A DNA stretch of 64,000 bases from SHZI01 sp963802215 (GTDB taxonomy: Bacteria; Pseudomonadota; Gammaproteobacteria; Steroidobacterales; GCA-2729495). Made by a program: the position numbers and the translations under genes. This document shows, piece by piece, positions 1 through 8,308 of the stretch. The stretch lies in the NCBI GenBank assembly GCA_963802215.1, contig CAWDHQ010000001.1, positions 992,001 through 1,056,000 on the forward strand, written 5' to 3'. Numbering within the stretch: the first letter of the stretch is position 1; each line of letters starts with the position of its first letter. The notes under the pieces were generated by a model. It was not told the origin of the DNA. It searched no databases and was given only the letters and a program-made list of their open reading frames with translations.

Positions 1-683
1 TCCGGGCCTTCGCCGACTACCCGCAGCGTCCAGCCGTCGCGGGGCGCACCGACCGCAGCCCAGGCCCGCAACAGCAGGTCAAACCCCTTCTGGCGACTCA
101 GGCGACCGGCCGCAAGAACCCGCTTCGCCCGCGCTGTAGTGGCGGGTACCGAACGGAACGCGGGGGCCAGCGAATTTGGAATCACGGAGATGCGAACGGC
201 GCGGGTGTGCCGCGCGAGCCATTCGGCGGTGTCGCCTGTCTGGGCGACCACCAACTGTGCCCAGCCATAGGCCAACCAGCGCAGTGTCCCGCGTACGCGC
301 CCCAGCGCGTGGGCGCCAGGGTAGGTGCGTTCCGCCACAACCACTGGCACCGATAAGCCCCAGGTTGCCATCAGCGTCAGGACGTTGGTCGTGTCGAGGA
401 ACGAGAGCACCACGTCGGGCGCGACTTCTCGCACCGCACGACGAATTGCCCGCAAGCGCCGCCCCGTGCTCACCACAGTATCCAGCAGCCCGTGGGACTC
501 GGCGAAGAGCCCGAGCTCGATCCGTCGGATCCGAAGGTCGATCGCGAAGTAGTCGTCCTGCGCGCGGGACAACGTTACGATGGTCACCTGATCGCCGCGC
601 GCCACCCACGCTGCGCACAACGACACCAGTACCCGCTGCGCACCCCCAAGGCCGAGCGTCGAAATCACGCAGCAGATGCGCAT
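1..683 (-). CDS. GT4-family glycosyltransferase, C-terminal part cut off by window edge
   Basis: The reading frame opens with ATG at 683 and runs off the left edge without a stop, giving about 227 residues. The start reads MRICCVISTLGLGGAQR, the N-terminal glycine loop of GT-B enzymes of family GT4. Near residue 190 there is IPNSL, followed by LAAGRLSRQKGFDLLL, the usual opening of the nucleotide-sugar binding domain. The Glu-x7-Glu catalytic region lies outside the window. The start overlaps the end of the upstream polymerase-like gene by 19 bases, so translation is probably coupled. It likely adds one sugar to a lipid-linked repeat unit on the cytoplasmic side of the membrane; donor and acceptor cannot be told. 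Confidence 0.88.
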   Translation of the reverse strand, partial: MRICCVISTLGLGGAQRVLVSLCAAWVARGDQVTIVTLSRAQDDYFAIDLRIRRIELGLFAESHGLLDTVVSTGRRLRAIRRAVREVAPDVVLSFLDTTNVLTLMATWGLSVPVVVAERTYPGAHALGRVRGTLRWLAYGWAQLVVAQTGDTAEWLARHTRAVRISVIPNSLAPAFRSVPATTARAKRVLAAGRLSRQKGFDLLLRAWAAVGAPRDGWTLRVVGEGP

Positions 684-1954
684 GACTCCCTCTCCAGGTG
701 AAGCGCAAAGAACAGCGAGAACGTGAACCCCAGCCCGGTGCCGAGGAACAAGAACGGGAACTTTGCTTGCGCGACGAACATCCCGATGAACACCGCATCG
801 ATGAAACGCTGGAGGACCAACGATGTGGCGGCGACGCGCAACTCCCGCCACAGCAAAAGGTACCAGCAATAGATGAGCGCCGAACCTATGACCCCGACGT
901 AGTAGACGGTACGCACGTAGCCGATGTCCGTGCCCATGAAGTTGAACTGAGCATTGATCGGGTCGACGTAGTAACCGCTGCCAATCAGCAGGGTCCTCGC
1001 ATCACCGGGAAGGAACAGCATCGCCCAGAGGTCTTCGGTCGAAGACGTGCGGAAACCCTCTCCCGAGAAGTAGCTGTAGGCGAACTCGAACGCATAGGGT
1101 ACCACTCGGTCGACCAGCATCGCGATTCGATCAGGCGGCAGCACCAACGCAACGACCGCGGCGGCCACGCCAGCGCCGAGGGCGATGGTGACGAGAAGCC
1201 GGACGACGCCAAGCGAGAGCGATCGCCCGGTGGCCATCACTACCGCGAATACCGCGAACATCACGAACCCCGTCCGCCCGGCAAATATCATCGACACGAG
1301 GCATAGCGTGACCGCTGCCGCCCACCCCAGGCGGCCTGAACGCTGCTCGGAGGTTAGCGCGAGATAGCTCGCCGACATCGCGCCGAATGCCTGGACAAAC
1401 GCCAAGCCGTCTCCCGCCGACGACGACAGGCCGGCAGCTCTTACCAGGATCTTTGACAAGTCTGGTTGCACGACGATCGAACCAAACCACCCGTGGACCG
1501 CGGGCGATATCCAGTCGAGCATGATGCAAACCGCCTGGAATGCGCCGGCCAGCGCCACCAGGGACAGCAGTGCGTGGACGCGGCCGAACTTCCCATTGCA
1601 TAGGCGCGCAACCACGTAGGCCGCCGGTATATAGCCCGTCATGCACGCCAGGATCAGGGCAGCCAGGGTCGTGTCGCCGGCGCCAAGCATCGCAATCGCT
1701 TGTGCGCCGCCGAAAGCAACCGCGAAAGTCGCGATGAGGTAAAGGCTGCAATCGACCAGGCTGCGCGACCAGATGAGCCAGTTCGCGGCAATCACGCCGG
1801 CAACCAGGCCGTACAGCACCACCAGCCGCAGCGGGCTGGCATTGAGCGCGGCGATGGTCGGGTTGTAGAGCAGGATGAACACCAGCAGCCCAGCCACAAC
1901 CTTGCTGATCGGTCCCATCGCTGCCGGCCTGGCCGTATGATCGCCGATGATCAT
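665..1954 (-). CDS. O-antigen polymerase/ligase-like integral membrane protein (Wzy/WaaL type)
   Basis: This 429-residue protein is mostly hydrophobic, with roughly ten to twelve predicted membrane spans and a longer hydrophilic stretch around residues 280-330. Such proteins (Wzy polymerases and WaaL-type ligases) act on undecaprenyl-linked glycans at the periplasmic face and are too divergent to separate by eye. It lies between a GT2 and a GT4 glycosyltransferase, with Wzx and Wzz-like genes upstream, so polymerase is the better guess. It overlaps its upstream neighbour by 4 bases (ATGA) and its downstream neighbour by 19. The family call rests on topology and context rather than on a motif. 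Confidence 0.75.
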   Translation of the reverse strand: MIIGDHTARPAAMGPISKVVAGLLVFILLYNPTIAALNASPLRLVVLYGLVAGVIAANWLIWSRSLVDCSLYLIATFAVAFGGAQAIAMLGAGDTTLAALILACMTGYIPAAYVVARLCNGKFGRVHALLSLVALAGAFQAVCIMLDWISPAVHGWFGSIVVQPDLSKILVRAAGLSSSAGDGLAFVQAFGAMSASYLALTSEQRSGRLGWAAAVTLCLVSMIFAGRTGFVMFAVFAVVMATGRSLSLGVVRLLVTIALGAGVAAAVVALVLPPDRIAMLVDRVVPYAFEFAYSYFSGEGFRTSSTEDLWAMLFLPGDARTLLIGSGYYVDPINAQFNFMGTDIGYVRTVYYVGVIGSALIYCWYLLLWRELRVAATSLVLQRFIDAVFIGMFVAQAKFPFLFLGTGLGFTFSLFFALHLERESCASAA

Positions 1955-2931
1955 CCGCTCACACCGCGGCGGACGCGCGCCGCCAGGTCAAACAGCCAAA
2001 CCAAACCAAGGGCAAGTGACCCCACCCGTGCAATCCGCGCCATTAGTCGGTGCCTTGCCGATGCTCTAGGTCGTTCGTCGTCGTCTAGCGCGACTAGCTC
2101 ACGAAAGAGATCATATCGATTGTTTCGTAAACAGTGCATGGCATTGACATACTTGTACTGCGCGGCTAACCGATAGACGACCGCCCCGGGAACGCCATGC
2201 CGTAGCACGGACCTGAAGGCCTGGAGATGACCATTAATGACCGTGTGAAAGTACGGTGACCCCACATCGGAGATGGACCCCGCGCCCCTCCGATACAAGC
2301 CGAGCACCCTATCGATGTAGCCAACCTTTCCCTGAAGCGCATGGGCGACATGCAGGTAGAAATCCACGACGGGCTCGTTCCTGTTCCAGGATGCGTTCGC
2401 GGTGCGCCGGTACATCTTCGAGCTGTGGGCGAAGAAACATCCATTGGCCAGGAGGAACTCAAGATCGGTCACCTCAGGGATGGGTCGTCCGATGAATGAC
2501 TCTGAGATTACCGACCCGTCCGTTCGCGACACGACGCGGACATCATGGCCTACCATCACACATTCCGGATGCGAGTCAAGAAACTCGGTCTGCGCCTGCA
2601 GTCGACCGGGAAGCATCGCGTCATCCCCGTCGATGTGAGCGATGTACTCACCGGACGCCGCGTCATGCAATGAGACGAAGGTCGCGACCGGTCCGGGCTT
2701 GGTATCGGGGAAGATAAGGCGGACCTGCCCAGCGAATTCGGCGGCGAACTCCCGCGCGATCGCCCGAGTGCCATCTGTCGACAGATCATCGGCGATGATG
2801 ACCTCGAACGGGAAGTCGACCTCCTGGCTGAAGATACTATCGAGGCACTCACGGAGAAACCGCTCGTGATTGAAAGTGATGATGCAGACCGACACCTTGG
2901 GAACGGACTTCGATGGGACAGGCGCGCGCAA
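1951..2931 (-). CDS. GT2-family glycosyltransferase
   Basis: The 326-residue protein has a GT-A fold N-terminus: VSVCIITFNHERFL near residues 13-26, ADDLSTDGT at 47-55 and the metal-binding acidic cluster DGDD at 101-104. It should transfer a sugar from an NDP donor onto a lipid-linked oligosaccharide in the cytoplasm. The first codon is TTG, three bases after the stop of the flippase gene. No ATG or GTG lies before the conserved beta-1 strand, so TTG is the best start. The stop overlaps the next gene by 4 bases. The C-terminal third has a short basic and hydrophobic tail that may associate with the membrane. The sugar specificity is unknown. Confidence 0.88.
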   Translation of the reverse strand: MRAPVPSKSVPKVSVCIITFNHERFLRECLDSIFSQEVDFPFEVIIADDLSTDGTRAIAREFAAEFAGQVRLIFPDTKPGPVATFVSLHDAASGEYIAHIDGDDAMLPGRLQAQTEFLDSHPECVMVGHDVRVVSRTDGSVISESFIGRPIPEVTDLEFLLANGCFFAHSSKMYRRTANASWNRNEPVVDFYLHVAHALQGKVGYIDRVLGLYRRGAGSISDVGSPYFHTVINGHLQAFRSVLRHGVPGAVVYRLAAQYKYVNAMHCLRNNRYDLFRELVALDDDERPRASARHRLMARIARVGSLALGLVWLFDLAARVRRGVSG

Positions 2932-2934
2932 TGG

Positions 2935-4446
2935 TCAGGCCACCCGAGGTCGATACGACTCGATCTGCCGGAGTACGGCGCCTCGCAGGTCGCGACTTGC
3001 CATCACCGCCGTCACGATGAGGCATGCCCCAAAGACCATGAGCGTGGCCGCCGCACCCCAACGTCCGACCCCAGGGCGCACACCCACCTGATCGAGTACT
3101 GCACCGACGCTGCCTACAGCGAGCCATATTGGCAGAACGTCCCCCGCAATCCAGCGCCAGTGCATGCCTGGCGCGAAGCGTCTGTGGACCAGCCAGGTCC
3201 ATGCCGCCGCAAAGATTGAACACTGGACCACCCACACCCAGCCCGCGCCAACACCACCGTAGCGTGTCGCAGCCCAGATCACGACCGGCACCAGAATCAC
3301 CACGAATACGACGTTGCCGACTAAATGGAGGCGGAGGTCACCCTTGGCGTACTGCAGGTAGTACTGGAACGCGGCGATCGCGAGCAAACCATTACCCACC
3401 GCATAAAGCTGGACGATCGGCGCCACGTTCTGCGCCGTACCGCGATCCCCCGTCCAGATCCACAGCGCCGGCTCCGCGAACAGTGCGAGACCCAGCGTTA
3501 TCGGCGCAGCCGCACAACAAACCCATTGAGTAGCACGCCGATACAGGTGGATGAGACCCTCGTCGTCCTGCCCGGCCGCCAGCTTGCTCAGGCGCGGCAA
3601 GAGCGCCTGACTCACCGGGGCTCCGACGAGGTTGACGATGCTGGCCACCAGAACACCGAGCGCGAAGAATCCGAACTGATCGAGTGGGAGGACCTTCGAC
3701 AAGACCAGTTTATCGATCTGCGTCACCATCACCCATACGGACGACGTGAACGCGATGGTCAATGAGAAGACCATGACTCCCCGCAACGGCGCTAACGACC
3801 ACTCGATGCGACCCGCGACCGGCGGCATCGAACGGTAGGACTTCACGACGAGGCAGCCCAACTCGAAAATGGAGACCACCAACTGGTAACTGAAGAACAC
3901 CAAGGGTCCGGTGCCGATGAAAATGAATACGGGGATTATCGTAACGAACCGTAGCGTCGCCACCGCTGAGCCAAATGCATTCAACCAGACCTGACGTTCG
4001 AAGCCCCAGATGGCGCTGCGATAGATCCCGCAGACCCAGCGCAAGGCGACGGTGATGCCCATCAACATGAGCGCGCCTGTCACGTCTTCGATGGGGAGCT
4101 GCTGGACGTTTAGCCACAGACGCGCGATCATTTCCGCCAACAGGACCGTGGCAAGTGCGCCAACAATGGCAACGCCGTAGAACACGGCCTCCATCGCCCG
4201 TAGCATCCGCCACAGTCCGGCGGCACTCAGCGCCCCGGCGTTATGCCGCGCCACTTCTCGCCCGAGGGTCGGACTCAGGCCCAGGTCGAGGAGTTGGAAC
4301 CATGCTTGCATCATGGCGAAGAAGGCGACCAGACCGTAAGCCTCTGCCCCCATGTAGTGGAGATACAGAGGGACCATGACGATGCTGATCAGCGTCATGT
4401 AAAGCTGGCCGAGGTAGTTGGCCAGGATGTTTTTCTGCAGGGACAT
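2935..4446 (-). CDS. Polysaccharide flippase, Wzx type (MATE/MOP superfamily)
   Basis: The 503-residue protein starts MSLQKNILANYLGQLYM and has about fourteen hydrophobic spans. The N-terminal stretch NYLGQL...PLYLHYMGAEAYGLVAFF is typical of Wzx/RfbX flippases. These move undecaprenyl-diphosphate-linked repeat units from the cytoplasmic to the periplasmic leaflet. With the polymerase-like protein and the Wzz-like protein in the same gene string, this points to a Wzx/Wzy-dependent assembly route. The C-terminal end is basic. It lies 14 bases downstream of the GNAT-methyltransferase gene. Confidence 0.9.
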   Translation of the reverse strand: MSLQKNILANYLGQLYMTLISIVMVPLYLHYMGAEAYGLVAFFAMMQAWFQLLDLGLSPTLGREVARHNAGALSAAGLWRMLRAMEAVFYGVAIVGALATVLLAEMIARLWLNVQQLPIEDVTGALMLMGITVALRWVCGIYRSAIWGFERQVWLNAFGSAVATLRFVTIIPVFIFIGTGPLVFFSYQLVVSIFELGCLVVKSYRSMPPVAGRIEWSLAPLRGVMVFSLTIAFTSSVWVMVTQIDKLVLSKVLPLDQFGFFALGVLVASIVNLVGAPVSQALLPRLSKLAAGQDDEGLIHLYRRATQWVCCAAAPITLGLALFAEPALWIWTGDRGTAQNVAPIVQLYAVGNGLLAIAAFQYYLQYAKGDLRLHLVGNVVFVVILVPVVIWAATRYGGVGAGWVWVVQCSIFAAAWTWLVHRRFAPGMHWRWIAGDVLPIWLAVGSVGAVLDQVGVRPGVGRWGAAATLMVFGACLIVTAVMASRDLRGAVLRQIESYRPRVA

Positions 4447-4460
4447 TAGGCTTAGCTCGC

Positions 4461-5672
4461 CTAGCTAGGCTCGCCCCGCTCGCACATCAGAAAGATGCTC
4501 GAACACAGGTCAGGATACTGCTGGCCGAGCTTGTAGCATCCCTCCAGGTACTCCTTGGAGATGATGTCCGTCTGCAGCAGTCGATCCCACTGGAAGTTGG
4601 CGAGCGCCTTGAAGAAGATCCCCGAGCGATAGACCACCCTCAGACCCGAAGCGACAGCCACTTGCTCCAGAGTGTCGAGCGAGTAGGTGTAACGATGGCC
4701 GTGCTCAGCCTCTGCCGGCGTGACGGCGGCGTTGTGGGAGATCAGTCCCATCTTCACCGCGATCTGGCGTGACGGCGCGTTGGCGTTGGGGCAGACGAGG
4801 AAGCACCGGCCACCATCCGCCAACCACTCGTCATTCACTCGCTTCAGGACCAGTTCCGGATTGTCCAGGTGCTCAAGTACGTGGGTAAGCACGATGTTGT
4901 CGTAGCGCCTCGGCAGATTAGCGGTCTCAAACGGCGAGTTGACGAAGGTGACCATCTTCCCCAGCGTCCGCTTAGCCTCCGTGATGGCGACATCCGAGGC
5001 TTCGACGCACGTGATGTCGTCGAAGTGCGGCAACAAGCGGCGGGTGAAGTCGCCCTTGAAGCTGCCGAGCTCGAGCACGCTGCCTTGAACAAGAAATGGC
5101 GCGAAAGACCTGATCATGAACGGATGCATGACATCAAAATCGAACGCGTAGGCGTACTGGCGGTCGTTGGTGTCCTTGATCTCGGCGTTGTAATCGCGCT
5201 TCTTGGTCATGCTCATGTCCTGACCCGCAAGGTTTAGGTCCATTTTGACGAACGGCGCGCCGGAACCACTCCCGACGAAGCCGCAACGCTCATAGAATCT
5301 GATGGCGCCGGCATTGGCGCTGGCCACCTCGAGGACGACCCGCACAGCACCCAGGGAACGCGCGTACGCGATGCACCTTTTCAGCAGCCCGGACGCGATT
5401 CCGCGCCCGCTCCACTCACGCAGTACGCTGACATTGGTTATAAAGGCAGGACTAAGGCTACCCTTGTCGCAGTACATCGATACAAGTCCGACCAACTCCC
5501 CGCCCGCCCAGGCCTCGAACCGAGCAGCTTTGGTCGCCATCTTCTCCGCGTAGTCGTCGATTCGCACCCGACCGCTCAACGGCGGCACGAAATCGGCGTC
5601 GCAGCGCGTCAGGTGCGCTGCAATCTGCGCTGCGGTGGCCACATTCGAACGATGCTCAATCGGAGCGTTCAC
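4461..5672 (-). CDS. Fused GNAT N-acetyltransferase and class I SAM methyltransferase
   Basis: From the GTG at 5672, which overlaps the preceding stop as GTGA, the protein has 403 residues. Residues 1-150 form a GNAT domain: SGRGIASGLL at 88-97 is the acetyl-CoA loop and FYERCGF at 126-132 closes it. Residues 155-403 form a methyltransferase with ELGSFKGDF at 201-209 (motif I) and a later LTHVLEHLDNPE. The frame also extends upstream to 5771, but that part only overlaps the neighbour. An internal ATG pair (new residues 153 and 155) has a weak AGGA in front, so a separate methyltransferase might also be made. Context suggests N-acetylation of a 4-amino-4,6-dideoxysugar plus a methylation, but the substrates are inferred. 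Confidence 0.8.
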   Translation of the reverse strand: MNAPIEHRSNVATAAQIAAHLTRCDADFVPPLSGRVRIDDYAEKMATKAARFEAWAGGELVGLVSMYCDKGSLSPAFITNVSVLREWSGRGIASGLLKRCIAYARSLGAVRVVLEVASANAGAIRFYERCGFVGSGSGAPFVKMDLNLAGQDMSMTKKRDYNAEIKDTNDRQYAYAFDFDVMHPFMIRSFAPFLVQGSVLELGSFKGDFTRRLLPHFDDITCVEASDVAITEAKRTLGKMVTFVNSPFETANLPRRYDNIVLTHVLEHLDNPELVLKRVNDEWLADGGRCFLVCPNANAPSRQIAVKMGLISHNAAVTPAEAEHGHRYTYSLDTLEQVAVASGLRVVYRSGIFFKALANFQWDRLLQTDIISKEYLEGCYKLGQQYPDLCSSIFLMCERGEPS

Positions 5673-6640
5673 CTCTCCAGGACCGCCAGCCCGAAGCCGT
5701 AGCGTCCGAACTCGTTGCCATTGTAGAGCAGATAGATTTCGCCGTCGTGCTCGAAGACGTGCGGGTAGCACTGCATGTCGGAGTCCCAGTCCCCCGGCGT
5801 GCCTTCGAGCGCGATTGCATGATCGTCACGGTTCCAGGAGACCACGTCGTCCGACCAAGCGTGACCGATGCGGTAGCCGCGGTCCTTGTTCGTCCTGAAG
5901 TCGAACGACTGCCGGTAGCAAAAGAACATGTGGTAGCGCCCGCCGATCGGCACCACCGTCGGTAACGCCTGGCTCTCGGCGCGACCAAGACGGTCGACGA
6001 TGATCTGACGCCCCTCCTCCTCCTTGAACCATTCAATGCCATCGTGCGACATCGCGTGGCCAATCTTGTAGGTCCGGTCCGGCGCGGCGTCGTCCGCTGG
6101 ACGCTTCCAACCCGTACCGAAGATGTACCACATGTGAAACACGTCGCCGATGACCTTGACGAAGCCGTCACCCACCAGGCAGGGCTCATGCAAAGACGCC
6201 GCGAGCACCGGACCGGCGCCTACGCGATGAAATGTTTCGCCCTCGTCGCGACTGATAGCTAGCCCAATCGCGGTATCCACCGATACCGAAACGCGACGGT
6301 TCCACCCACAGGTATAGCCGTAGACGCTGTCGCCGTGGCGGACGATGTTCATAGGGAAAATCCCGTGCTCATCAAAGCACCCCAGCCCTCCAAGACCGAT
6401 GACGGTGTGGTCCGACACGCCGATGATCCGGCGAATGTCCCTTTCCATATCGACATAGGCGACATGGCTGAGGTACTTGCCGTTGACCTCGTCTACCGAG
6501 CGCGTGGAGAAATAGATACGCACGCGATCGTCCCGGATCAGCGCCTGCGGCGACTGGGCAAACTGGACGCATCCGTTTGGCAGCCGGTGCTGCGTCGGAT
6601 CGAAGACCTTGCCGACTTTCCGCCACCGCATCACGAGCAT
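5669..6640 (-). CDS. Five-bladed beta-propeller glycosidase-like protein, copy 1
   Basis: This 323-residue protein has the repeat character of the GH43/GH32/GH62/GH130 propeller superfamily: repeated segments ending in short phrases such as RYHMFFCYR, GYRIGHAWSDD and the closing GNEFGRYGFGLAVL. No signal peptide is seen, so it should be cytoplasmic. The adjacent gene at 6644-7606 encodes a clear paralogue with the same start (W(R/K)K(V/L)GKVFDP) and the same ending. Members of this group occur in polysaccharide loci without a proven reaction. It may hydrolyse, transfer or merely bind a glycan. Three bases separate it from copy 2, and its stop overlaps the GTG of the fusion gene. Confidence 0.75.
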   Translation of the reverse strand: MLVMRWRKVGKVFDPTQHRLPNGCVQFAQSPQALIRDDRVRIYFSTRSVDEVNGKYLSHVAYVDMERDIRRIIGVSDHTVIGLGGLGCFDEHGIFPMNIVRHGDSVYGYTCGWNRRVSVSVDTAIGLAISRDEGETFHRVGAGPVLAASLHEPCLVGDGFVKVIGDVFHMWYIFGTGWKRPADDAAPDRTYKIGHAMSHDGIEWFKEEEGRQIIVDRLGRAESQALPTVVPIGGRYHMFFCYRQSFDFRTNKDRGYRIGHAWSDDVVSWNRDDHAIALEGTPGDWDSDMQCYPHVFEHDGEIYLLYNGNEFGRYGFGLAVLER

Positions 6641-6643
6641 TCC

Positions 6644-7606
6644 CTACCCGAGCGCCCCGTTGAGCACCGCCAGCCCGAAACCGTAACGCCCTACCTGATT
6701 ACCCAGGTAGGCCAGATAGATCCTCCCGTCCAGCACGAAGGCGTGCGGGTAGCTGACCATCTCGGAATCCCAGCCATCCGCCGACACGTCAATTCCAGCC
6801 TTTGAGTCGTCTCGAACCCAACTCAGCAGGTCAACGCTCGACGCGTAGCCGATTCGATAGCCGCGCTCCTTGCCCCGGAAGTGGCTGCTGTACCGGTAGC
6901 AGAAGAACATGTGGTACTTGCCGTTGGCATAGATGACGTCAGGGCTTGCCTGTGCCTCATCCTCCTCAATTCGGCTCTCGATGAGGTCGCGGTTCACCTT
7001 GCGCCATCGAACGCCATCGTCCGATATCGCCAACCGGATCTTATAGACGGGTTCTGCGCGGCCATCGACCACCTTCCACTTGCGACCAGCGATGTACCAC
7101 AGGTACCAGGCATCGCCAAACCGTCTGACCTTCGGTCCGCTCATCACGAACGGCTCATCCGGCGAGTACGAAATGACCGGCCCGTTGCCGGCTTTCGTGA
7201 AAGTCCGACCCCCATCCCTGCTGGTGGCATACCCGATCGCGACATTGAACGGTACCGACTCGCAGCGTGTCCATCCCGCGTAGTACGCGCGCACCTCATC
7301 GCCATCCCGGATGACGGAGACCGGATAGGTGCCGAACTCATCGAACTCGCCGAGCCCGCCCAACGTGAGGATTGGCTTTTCGCTGACGGCACGCACTTTG
7401 AGGAGGTCCGGCCGCGCCAGGTCGACGAAGGCCGAGTAGCTCACGTACTGACCCTGCGCGTCGGGGCGCGGCCGGCACGAGAAATAGACGCGCACGAACT
7501 CGTCGAATACCAGTGTCGCCGGGGCCTGCGCAAACTCTGCCAGCCACTCGCGCCCCGGCACGTGCTGCGGGTCGAACACCTTCCCTAGCTTCTTCCACTC
7601 GAACAT
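6644..7606 (-). CDS. Five-bladed beta-propeller glycosidase-like protein, copy 2
   Basis: The 320-residue protein starts MFEWKKLGKVFDPQ and ends GNQVGRYGFGLAVLNGALG. It shares the blade pattern and length with the neighbour at 5669-6640. Shared short motifs include KYHMFFCYR, GYRIGYASS and GLGEFDEFG (GLGCFDEHG in copy 1). It most likely arose by tandem duplication followed by considerable divergence. There is no secretion signal. Three bases separate it from the WbqC-like gene upstream, so it is part of the same transcript. Exact glycoside-hydrolase family membership and activity cannot be set from reading alone. Confidence 0.75.
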   Translation of the reverse strand: MFEWKKLGKVFDPQHVPGREWLAEFAQAPATLVFDEFVRVYFSCRPRPDAQGQYVSYSAFVDLARPDLLKVRAVSEKPILTLGGLGEFDEFGTYPVSVIRDGDEVRAYYAGWTRCESVPFNVAIGYATSRDGGRTFTKAGNGPVISYSPDEPFVMSGPKVRRFGDAWYLWYIAGRKWKVVDGRAEPVYKIRLAISDDGVRWRKVNRDLIESRIEEDEAQASPDVIYANGKYHMFFCYRYSSHFRGKERGYRIGYASSVDLLSWVRDDSKAGIDVSADGWDSEMVSYPHAFVLDGRIYLAYLGNQVGRYGFGLAVLNGALG

Positions 7607-7609
7607 GGT

Positions 7610-8308
7610 TCAGATCAACTCATAGTTCGCAGAGATGCACGACTTGACCATGTCAAGCGGGTTGAACATCAGCACGTCGACTATTGATAACCAGGGCACG
7701 AACTCCGCGCCGAACTGCTTGTACTCGAAGGGCTTGGAACGGATAAACCACAGATGGATATGTCTTTCGCGGAACGCCTCCTTCGAATAGAGGTCGACGC
7801 CCCCGATGGCATTGATGTACGTATCGGCACCCGCCGCCTGGCACAAGGCGAGCACCTTGTCCTGGCCCTTGAGTTCCCGGTTGATCGGAATACTCGAAGA
7901 GATCACCATTTCCGTAGAAATACCCAGGTGGCTGCCGACTTCGATGATCGAGTTGTGCAGGAAACGGAACAGGTTGACGTCCTCGAACCGAACGATCCGC
8001 TCCAGCAGCGGAACTGTCTCGTCGAAGTGCGGCGCGCGTCGGTAGGCGCCGTGGAACCGGTTCAGCAGCTTATTCCGGTCGAAGCTTGGCGCTAGCTCGC
8101 GATCACGGACATTGAGGTAATCCGAGCCTGCCTTCAGCGCCAGCGAGAACTTTACGTCCCTCTCGTTCAACAGCATTCGATTGCTGTTGATCCAGCCTTT
8201 CTTGGTGTACTTGACGTCGTCGTAGATAACGAAACGGTCGACAGCCGCCATCAACTGAAAGTAGCCAATATAGGGCAGGAAGTACGGCTGCATGATCCCC
8301 AGCCTCAC
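7610..8308 (-). CDS. WbqC-like family protein
   Basis: The 232-residue protein begins MRLGIMQPYFLPYIGYFQLM and continues with VDRFVIYDDVKYTKKGWINSNRM, the hallmark of the WbqC-like family. These proteins are found in O-antigen and other polysaccharide loci and also beside amino-sugar synthesis genes. They are sometimes linked to N-acylation of amino sugars, but the biochemical role is not settled. The start overlaps the DegT aminotransferase stop by 4 bases, so the two are co-translated. This fits a role in processing the amino sugar made by that enzyme. Confidence 0.9.
   Translation of the reverse strand: MRLGIMQPYFLPYIGYFQLMAAVDRFVIYDDVKYTKKGWINSNRMLLNERDVKFSLALKAGSDYLNVRDRELAPSFDRNKLLNRFHGAYRRAPHFDETVPLLERIVRFEDVNLFRFLHNSIIEVGSHLGISTEMVISSSIPINRELKGQDKVLALCQAAGADTYINAIGGVDLYSKEAFRERHIHLWFIRSKPFEYKQFGAEFVPWLSIVDVLMFNPLDMVKSCISANYELI

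Noticed and set aside
4461..5668. GNAT-methyltransferase fusion as an assembly artefact joining two genes
   Set aside because: The linker is in frame without any stop or repeat, the spacing is sensible and both domains are complete; an artefact is still possible but nothing in the sequence points to it.
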